NCBI GenBank assembly: GCA_900539165.1
Contig: UQAZ01000007.1
Coordinates: 1 to 64,000 of the forward strand
Length of the DNA stretch: 64,000 bases
Direction of reading: 5' to 3'
Origin: an uncultured Oscillospiraceae bacterium
GTDB taxonomy: Bacteria > Bacillota > Clostridia > Oscillospirales > Acutalibacteraceae
Shown here piece by piece: positions 59,934 through 64,000 of this stretch. Position 1 is the stretch's first letter. Each line of letters starts with the position of its first letter. The position numbers and the translations under genes are program-made. The notes beneath the pieces are model-generated. The model saw nothing but the letters and a program-made list of their open reading frames with translations. It had not been told where the DNA came from and did not search any database.

Positions 59934-62900
59934 TTAGTTTTGGTTTGTATCTGTGATTCCAAATTTATTTTCTATACCAAATGCCTGAGTATACTCGTCG
60001 CCATCAATGACATGTACGCCGTCTTTATCCCGGTACTTGAGATATGCCTTTGCTTTGATAGCACTGTACTTTGTGCTATCTTTTGATAAGCTAAGCGTTG
60101 CAGTATATTCATTTTCGGCAGATAATGCTCTTACTCGGAAAACTTTGCTTGTTGCAGGTCTGCCTGTCGGAAGAATAGGAATAAATGTAATACCCCATTC
60201 AACAGGAGTGCAACCCTCAGCAAGTGAGAACTTGCAGTTAAAGCCGACATACTTGTTCTTATCATCATAAGAAGCAAATGTACCTACTGTGTTAATCTTG
60301 GTCTGCTTGCTTTCACCCTTAATAACTTTAATGACATATACTTCACTTCTTGCAGGAACATAGAATACCGTTCCGTGCATATATGCGATAATGTCCTTCG
60401 TTTCAGTAGATTTAGACAATGCATAATCTGATGTATCGTCAAGTCCGTATTTTGTTACATCAACCTTTGTGTTATAGTCTAAATTTGCTTCATTACCGCC
60501 ATCAAAATGAACATTACATTTATTATCATTATACGGTGTCAATGTGGCATTAACCGTAACGCTCGAAACATTAGCACTGCCCTGAACGCTTGGCTTGTCC
60601 CAATCACCTGTTGTAAAGAACGGGAACTGCAACTTGTTTGCAGTTGAAGTTGGTAAGGTATCGCCTGCCTTTACATACTTAATATCGGAAATCCTACCGC
60701 CGACAACGAAGGTAACCTTAGTATACTTTTCGTACTCAGTCTGTACCTTGTTACAATAAGCCTTTACGGTTGCATCGCCTGTAACAACATAACTGATGCT
60801 CTGCTGTCCGTAAATTTCGCTTGTTGTGCCGTCCTTTTCTATAACATACTTATAAACATTCTGTTCGGTCTCAGGAGCAATAGTTATTTCTGTACCGTAG
60901 TTCATATCTTTATAAGATTTTCCTGCATTTGTAATCTCTTGGTCATTTTGGTCATAAACAGTAAGATTTACTGTGCCCTGTTTCTTGCGAAGCAACGATT
61001 TAGCATATAGAACTTCAAAAGTAATATCATCAATGTCTTTTTGCGAGTGTACAGAGTTTCTGTTAGAAGCGGCAGACTTTACAACAGCATCATAATTAGA
61101 ATACGAATCTTCATCATAAAGTCCAGAATTTTGAGAAATATTTTGAAATTCCACACCGACAGCATTGTTATATGCTGAAAAGTCGGGAGCATAACCGCAC
61201 AAACATACTGTTTTATAATTGCTAAAGTCATGATATTCTGTTATTTCATTTTTATTTTCGGTAAACAGATAACCGCTTGGGCTTGTAGGCCAAGAATAAG
61301 TGTATGTTGTGTGCTTTTCTTCGCTTGTTTGAACAGTTTGAGTTGGTGTATTAGTAGGTTTTTTACTATATGCTTCACTTGCATTTTTAGCAGCTACAAC
61401 CGTTTCAACGGCAGGGTCAGATGCCGACTTAAAAGTATAATTGTACTTGATGTTTTTATATGCGTCATCTACAGCCTGCACCAACGTATCTATATCGTGA
61501 CCGGCTTTTTGTGCCGCCAAACCGGGACTTGAAGCGTAATCGTAAGAATTAGGGTCAAATTTTTGAAGAGCATTAATAGCTCTTGCAAAATCATTTAACG
61601 AAGCAATATCACAGTTTGCCTTGTCTAAACTATTATATTTAGTCCTAGCTTCACTTACTTTACTAATTACCTTTTTATAATTAACAATAAAAATATTTGC
61701 AGAAGAAATAGTACCTGTAGTCTGGTCATTTGCCAAGTTGTCATGACCCGTTCTGAATGTAAAATTCAACTGAACAGATTTATAACCGGCGGTAAAATCA
61801 CCGCCTTTATATTGCAAATAGTTACCGTAATACCCGTTTTTACCTTGCTTACAAGTATAATTATTGGTTGTTCCTATTTGATCACGTTGACTTGAATTAT
61901 ACATAATATATGTATAATTCATTCTGCCGTCATAACCACGCCATCTGTCATTAACGAGTTTCATATCGCTAACACCGTTTAGGTTACACCTATATGCACT
62001 AAGAGAACCCCAACCCCAAAGAGTTGGTATAGAATATCCGGCAACAGCAAAGCCTATACCTATCTGTGGAGGAGTATCTCCATCATACAGCATTACCGAA
62101 TTACCATAATAAAAATGTGCCTTGGCATACATTTTATTTTCGCTCACAGCACCGTTTAATCCGGTAACATCATATTGACCGTAAGTATATGTTGGTCCCA
62201 TTTTTGAAGGTGCATACAAACAATTTTTATATGCCTTTCGATAATTCTCCACAGTATTATCATCAGAATCTCCTTCAAAAGAGCCGTAATTATTTGCTGT
62301 TTTTCTTTCAAAATTATCTAATTGTAAAATTGAATTAATATTAACAGTATCGTTAGTGAACTTCAAATTTGTGTCAGTCCAACCATGGGTGCTGTCAGGA
62401 CCTGCTCCCGCTGTTTGCCCTGCTTTTTTAATTAAAAAGCATACTGTTGCAGTTTCTTTATTGTTGTTAATTGCCCACTTAACAGCCTCGGCAATATCAA
62501 CAGTCAAATCTCCTGTAACTTCTGCAACTGTATCATATGAAATTATATCGGTTAAGCCATAATAAGAATTTGCTCTGCTGATATGATTTCCGTCATTTTT
62601 ATCCCACACGGTATGGGAAGCAAACTTTTTCTGACCATATTGGTAGAACTCGGTGTTTTTCTTTGTGGGATAGCAAATTCTTAAACCGCAATCCTCTGTG
62701 AAACTCTCAACAGAGATATTTACAGTAAGATCTGCAGTTGAAACATTTACACCGCTGTCAATAAGCGATTTTACATTAAAGTTCATATAGGCTATATCGA
62801 AATTATCATTTTGAGCGTCATTACATAATATAGCATATTTTGTGGTTGAGCCGCTTACAGTTTTGAATCTGTTATCACCGCTACCGCTGTTATTTGTAAG

Positions 62901-63059
62901 AACGCCATACATTTTATTACCGGAACTGTCGACAGAAACACTGATAGTGGAATCACCTGCCGCTGAAGCCGATAATGCGGAGAATGGCATTGATGCAATA
63001 ATCATCAATGCTGCCAAAAGACAAGAAATTGATTTTTTGAACATTTTACCCTTCTTCAT
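59934..63059 (-). CDS. Large secreted protein of unknown function
   Basis: A 1041-residue protein with a clear signal peptide (basic MKKGKMFKKS, hydrophobic CLLAALMIIASMPFSA, cleavage near SASAAG). The N-terminal 500 residues are beta-rich and aromatic-rich (WGWGSLSAYRCN, MNYTYIMYNSS). A helical stretch of about 480-560 resembles a FIVAR-like spacer (KYNSLDKANCDIASLNDFARAINALQ). The last 400 residues look like beta-repeat domains (TVNLTVYDQNDQEITNAG; CNVHFDGGNEANLDYN). No LPXTG, dockerin or S-layer motif is seen at the C-terminus. ATG 63059 has GAGGTG 6 nt upstream. I do not recognise the family; an adhesin or glycan-binding role is only a guess. Confidence 0.8.
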   Translation of the reverse strand: MKKGKMFKKSISCLLAALMIIASMPFSALSASAAGDSTISVSVDSSGNKMYGVLTNNSGSGDNRFKTVSGSTTKYAILCNDAQNDNFDIAYMNFNVKSLIDSGVNVSTADLTVNISVESFTEDCGLRICYPTKKNTEFYQYGQKKFASHTVWDKNDGNHISRANSYYGLTDIISYDTVAEVTGDLTVDIAEAVKWAINNNKETATVCFLIKKAGQTAGAGPDSTHGWTDTNLKFTNDTVNINSILQLDNFERKTANNYGSFEGDSDDNTVENYRKAYKNCLYAPSKMGPTYTYGQYDVTGLNGAVSENKMYAKAHFYYGNSVMLYDGDTPPQIGIGFAVAGYSIPTLWGWGSLSAYRCNLNGVSDMKLVNDRWRGYDGRMNYTYIMYNSSQRDQIGTTNNYTCKQGKNGYYGNYLQYKGGDFTAGYKSVQLNFTFRTGHDNLANDQTTGTISSANIFIVNYKKVISKVSEARTKYNSLDKANCDIASLNDFARAINALQKFDPNSYDYASSPGLAAQKAGHDIDTLVQAVDDAYKNIKYNYTFKSASDPAVETVVAAKNASEAYSKKPTNTPTQTVQTSEEKHTTYTYSWPTSPSGYLFTENKNEITEYHDFSNYKTVCLCGYAPDFSAYNNAVGVEFQNISQNSGLYDEDSYSNYDAVVKSAASNRNSVHSQKDIDDITFEVLYAKSLLRKKQGTVNLTVYDQNDQEITNAGKSYKDMNYGTEITIAPETEQNVYKYVIEKDGTTSEIYGQQSISYVVTGDATVKAYCNKVQTEYEKYTKVTFVVGGRISDIKYVKAGDTLPTSTANKLQFPFFTTGDWDKPSVQGSANVSSVTVNATLTPYNDNKCNVHFDGGNEANLDYNTKVDVTKYGLDDTSDYALSKSTETKDIIAYMHGTVFYVPARSEVYVIKVIKGESKQTKINTVGTFASYDDKNKYVGFNCKFSLAEGCTPVEWGITFIPILPTGRPATSKVFRVRALSAENEYTATLSLSKDSTKYSAIKAKAYLKYRDKDGVHVIDGDEYTQAFGIENKFGITDTNQN

Positions 63060-63102
63060 ATTTTTCACCTCAAATAATTTTTTGTTAAATTATACCAAAT
63101 AC

Positions 63103-63131
63103 ATTATACATAATCTGTTTATATATGTCAA
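63103..63131 (-). promoter_or_regulatory. Promoter of the secreted protein gene
   Basis: On the minus strand a perfect consensus promoter: TTGACA (63126-63131), 17 bp, TATAAT (63103-63108), 43 bp before the start codon. This predicts strong constitutive expression. Confidence 0.8.
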
Positions 63132-63212
63132 CTGTAAATTATAATATAAAAGAGCTTTCACCACGAGTACACGAACTTTCGTAACCGACAAGAAAGGCAA
63201 GCGGTGTTAAGG

Positions 63213-63269
63213 GCAAAAAAAGTGCCGATAAAACCATAGGCCCATAAGGGGCATTTTGGTTTTATCGAC
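63213..63269 (-). terminator. Probable terminator of ftsH
   Basis: CGATAAAACCA (63226-63236) pairs with TGGTTTTATCG (63257-63267), with an inner GCCC/GGGC pairing, followed on the minus strand by GGCAC and a T7 run. It lies about 175 bp after the ftsH stop, with repeat units in between. Confidence 0.75.
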
Positions 63270-63282
63270 AGTCTAAGGATTG

Positions 63283-63380
63283 CTTTTCAAGGGAGCTGTC
63301 AGCGTAGCTGACTGAGGGGTTGGCATATCTGTTTCAATAGTTATATTTAGTTATCAGCGTAAATCCCCTCAGTCAATGCA
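63283..63380 (-). repeat. Inverted repeat copy B (right flank)
   Basis: Reverse-complement partner of 59612-59708, about 87% identical by eye. With copy A it encloses the secreted-protein and peptide genes. Confidence 0.85.
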
Positions 63381-63442
63381 GAGCATTGACATCTCCCCTT
63401 GATAAGGGGAGCGATGAGAATCCCTCTCTTGTTAAGGGAGAC
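63364..63442 (+). repeat. Second palindromic repeat unit next to ftsH
   Basis: A related unit in the opposite orientation, head to head with copy B: CCCCTCAGTCAATGC, then CTCCCCTT-GATA-AGGGGAG and CCCTCTCTT-GTT-AAGGGAG. It ends at the base before the ftsH stop codon. Confidence 0.75.
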
Positions 63443-64000
63443 TTAATTTTCTTCTTCGATTTGCGACTGCTCCTCAGTTTCGGCAGAAACGGCAGTCTCT
63501 GCAGGAACTTCAACGGTGCCGTAATTCATAAGATTTTCAAACTCTTCGCCTGTAATCTTTTCCTTACTGAGCAAGGCATTTGCAACAATTTCGAGCTTAT
63601 CGTAATGCTCTTTAAGAATTTCGGCAGTTTTATCATAAGCCTGACGCATAATTTTTTCTACCTCGGCATCAATTCTTGCAGAAGTCTGCTCGGAATAATT
63701 ATTAACATGGCCGTAATCCTTACCGAGAAAGACCTCGCCGTTACCGCTGTCATACACAACAGGACCGATAGCGTCGCTCATACCGTACTTAATAACCATA
63801 TCTCTTACGATTTCGGTAGCACGCTGAAGGTCGTTTGACGCACCTGTTGAAATATCATTAAGAGCAAGAGCCTCGGCAACACGGCCGCCAAACATAGAAA
63901 TGAGGTTATCGAGCATTTCCTTACGGGAGTTATAATTTTCCTCCTGAGGCGAATACCAAGTATAACCGCCTGCACCCAAGCCACGAGGAATGATAGAAAT
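63443..64000 (-). CDS. ftsH: ATP-dependent zinc metalloprotease FtsH, C-terminal part
   Basis: Membrane AAA protease; only the C-terminal 185 codons lie in the window, and the gene continues past base 64000. Visible are ISIIPRG and GYTWYSPQEENYNSRKEMLDNLISMFGGRVAEAL (start of the M41 helical domain), the zinc ligand Asp in GASNDLQRATEIVRDMV, and KYGMSDAIGPV. An acidic tail follows. The HEAGH motif and AAA module must be outside the window. Confidence 0.95.
   Translation of the reverse strand: MSIIPRGLGAGGYTWYSPQEENYNSRKEMLDNLISMFGGRVAEALALNDISTGASNDLQRATEIVRDMVIKYGMSDAIGPVVYDSGNGEVFLGKDYGHVNNYSEQTSARIDAEVEKIMRQAYDKTAEILKEHYDKLEIVANALLSKEKITGEEFENLMNYGTVEVPAETAVSAETEEQSQIEEEN

Noticed and set aside
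1..64000. CRISPR array
   Set aside because: No series of short direct repeats with regular spacers was found; the repeats present are palindromic dispersed elements or operators.

Overview
The window looks like a low-GC, spore-forming Firmicute of the class Clostridia, probably a gut-type Ruminococcaceae/Oscillospiraceae relative. This is inferred from AT-rich sequence with consensus TTGACA/TATAAT promoters and strong Shine-Dalgarno sites, from sporulation genes (spoIIAA-spoIIAB-sigF, spoIIGA-sigE, a SpoIVFB-like protease), from a valS T-box and a glmS ribozyme, from MurT/GatD, and from intracellular glycosidases of families GH3, GH51 and GH2. No rRNA, CRISPR array or complete prophage is visible.

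Layout. 0-1.5 kb: a frameshifted IS3-family element next to tRNA-Ser(GGA). 1.5-7 kb: a small membrane protein, a GH3 beta-glucosidase under a palindromic operator, a radical SAM protein, and a MocR-type regulator with a small membrane protein behind it. 7-13.5 kb: the TrkH/TrkA potassium system, an abfA-DUF6171-dut operon, and an M24 peptidase. 13.5-15.7 kb: the glmS ribozyme and glmS. 15.7-19 kb: an alanine/sodium symporter and the spoIIA operon. 19-23 kb: folC and valS with its T-box leader. 23-26 kb: a GPH-family transporter, an inositol monophosphatase family enzyme and a YtqA/MnmL-type radical SAM protein. 26-30 kb is accessory: an orphan holin/endolysin pair, then a TetR regulator and a transporter with three matching operators. 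30-32 kb: tRNA-Leu(UAG) and spoIIGA-sigE. 32-40.4 kb: a tightly packed nine-gene operon (trmK, nif3-like, rqcH, ispD, ispF, a SipW-like peptidase, an ABC exporter, a GH2 enzyme, cyclophilin). 40-46 kb: a hypothetical protein, a FliB-like protein overlapping an AAA-CYTH fusion, and a YhgE/Pip membrane protein with a small acidic partner. 46-54 kb: a cell-wall cluster (pbp1A, ruvX, spoIVFB-like, the TIGR03960/DUF2344 pair, murT-gatD). 54-59.6 kb: an exonuclease, secG and a topoisomerase IV pair. 59.6-63.4 kb: a self-contained unit encoding a 1041-residue secreted protein and a 46-residue peptide, flanked by ~97-bp inverted repeats. The end holds the 3' part of ftsH.

The most unusual material is: the secreted-protein/peptide unit between inverted repeats; a MocR regulator whose PLP-binding lysine is replaced by arginine; a spoIIGA that appears to start at AUU; the tandemly duplicated hairpin-plus-operator in front of the TetR-controlled transporter; the SipW-like peptidase plus ABC exporter buried in a housekeeping operon; and the AAA-CYTH fusion coupled to a FliB-like protein. 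All function calls rest on reading motifs and context; no database search was run.
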